From the NCBI GenBank assembly GCA_035712345.1, contig DASTAY010000020.1, positions 1-21,693 of the forward strand: DNA of 21,693 bases, given 5' to 3'. The notes below the pieces were generated by a model. It saw only the letters and a program-made list of their open reading frames with translations. It was not told the origin of the DNA and made no database searches. Shown here piece by piece: positions 21,515 through 21,693 of this stretch (position 1 is its first letter; every line of letters starts with the position of its first letter). Source of the stretch: VRUE01 sp035712345 (GTDB lineage Bacteria; Actinomycetota; Thermoleophilia; Solirubrobacterales; 70-9). The position numbers and the translations under genes are program-made.

Positions 21515-21693
21515 CAGCGAAAGTTATGGACGGGCTCGGACGGCAACCTGCGCTAGGTGTAAGACCCAAGCAGGTTGTTCCGCTTCAGCTCGCCGAGGCG
21601 AGCTCCGGGCGGCTTGTGGCTGAGGGAGCCGTGTGGTCTGCGCCAGTTATAGAACTCCAGCCAGCCGGGTAGCGCCGCGGTGCGCTCGACCGA
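21515..21693 (-). mobile_element. 3' end of an insertion sequence beside the methyltransferase
   Basis: Contains the transposase gene end. The element's terminus should lie between the transposase stop (21553) and the methyltransferase start region (about 21484-21514), but an inverted repeat cannot be defined because the other end is not in the window. The exact boundary is unknown. Confidence 0.5.
21553..21693 (-). CDS. IS481/IS3-like transposase, C-terminal end (runs off the window)
   Basis: On the minus strand the last 46 codons of an integrase-type transposase are visible. The frame is open to the window edge and ends in TAG at 21555-21553. The product contains ALPGWLEFYNWRRPHGSLSH, the end of the DDE catalytic core with its HxxLxxxP-like finish, and ends NLLGSYT, as many IS481-family transposases do. 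The DDE residues themselves lie outside the window. It reads in the same direction as, and just upstream of, the methyltransferase gene. The family call rests on this short C-terminus. Confidence 0.8.
   Translation of the reverse strand, partial: SVERTAALPGWLEFYNWRRPHGSLSHKPPGARLGELKRNNLLGSYT

Overview
The window looks like chromosomal DNA from a high-GC actinobacterium, probably of the Thermoleophilia / Solirubrobacterales type. This is an inference from codon use, from gene order, and from a secreted protein with a Lys/His-rich C-terminal module of a style common in that group. No rRNA, tRNA or CRISPR array was seen. Genes are tightly packed, many with ATGA-type stop/start overlaps, and no gene-free stretch exceeds about 180 bases.

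Region 1 (1-6206): the C-terminal half of ClpC, an aldo/keto-reductase-fold protein and a DHA2-type efflux pump, then a promoter region and the conserved block disA (c-di-AMP synthase), carD (RNA polymerase regulator) and ispD (isoprenoid precursor synthesis). radA, often beside disA, is not between clpC and disA here.

Region 2 (6207-8842): a secreted choice-of-anchor-L-like protein behind a leader that can fold and holds a tiny upstream ORF. It converges on a DUF389 membrane protein and a coupled 50-residue membrane protein.

Region 3 (8843-15881): a PHP-family phosphatase, ispF, an acyl-CoA synthetase, a large coiled-coil protein, cysS, an RlmB-like rRNA methyltransferase and a SigH-like sigma factor. 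The ispF-cysS-rlmB order is the conserved continuation of disA-carD-ispD. Strong inverted repeats sit inside ispD, inside cysS and across the cysS/rlmB junction.

Region 4 (15882-17216): on the minus strand, a 71-residue protein of unknown function coupled to a saccharopine-dehydrogenase-like NAD(P)-binding protein.

Region 5 (17217-21693): a defence locus with visibly more AT-rich codon choice. It has a McrB-like AAA+ motor with an unfamiliar N-terminal region, a McrC-like PD-(D/E)xK nuclease overlapping it by 79 bases, and a convergent C5-cytosine methyltransferase. This set resembles the LlaJI/BsuMI kind of restriction-modification system. The 3' end of an IS481/IS3-like transposase gene lies just upstream of the methyltransferase at the window edge, so the locus may be interrupted or continue beyond it. 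This locus is the best candidate in the window for a poorly described system.
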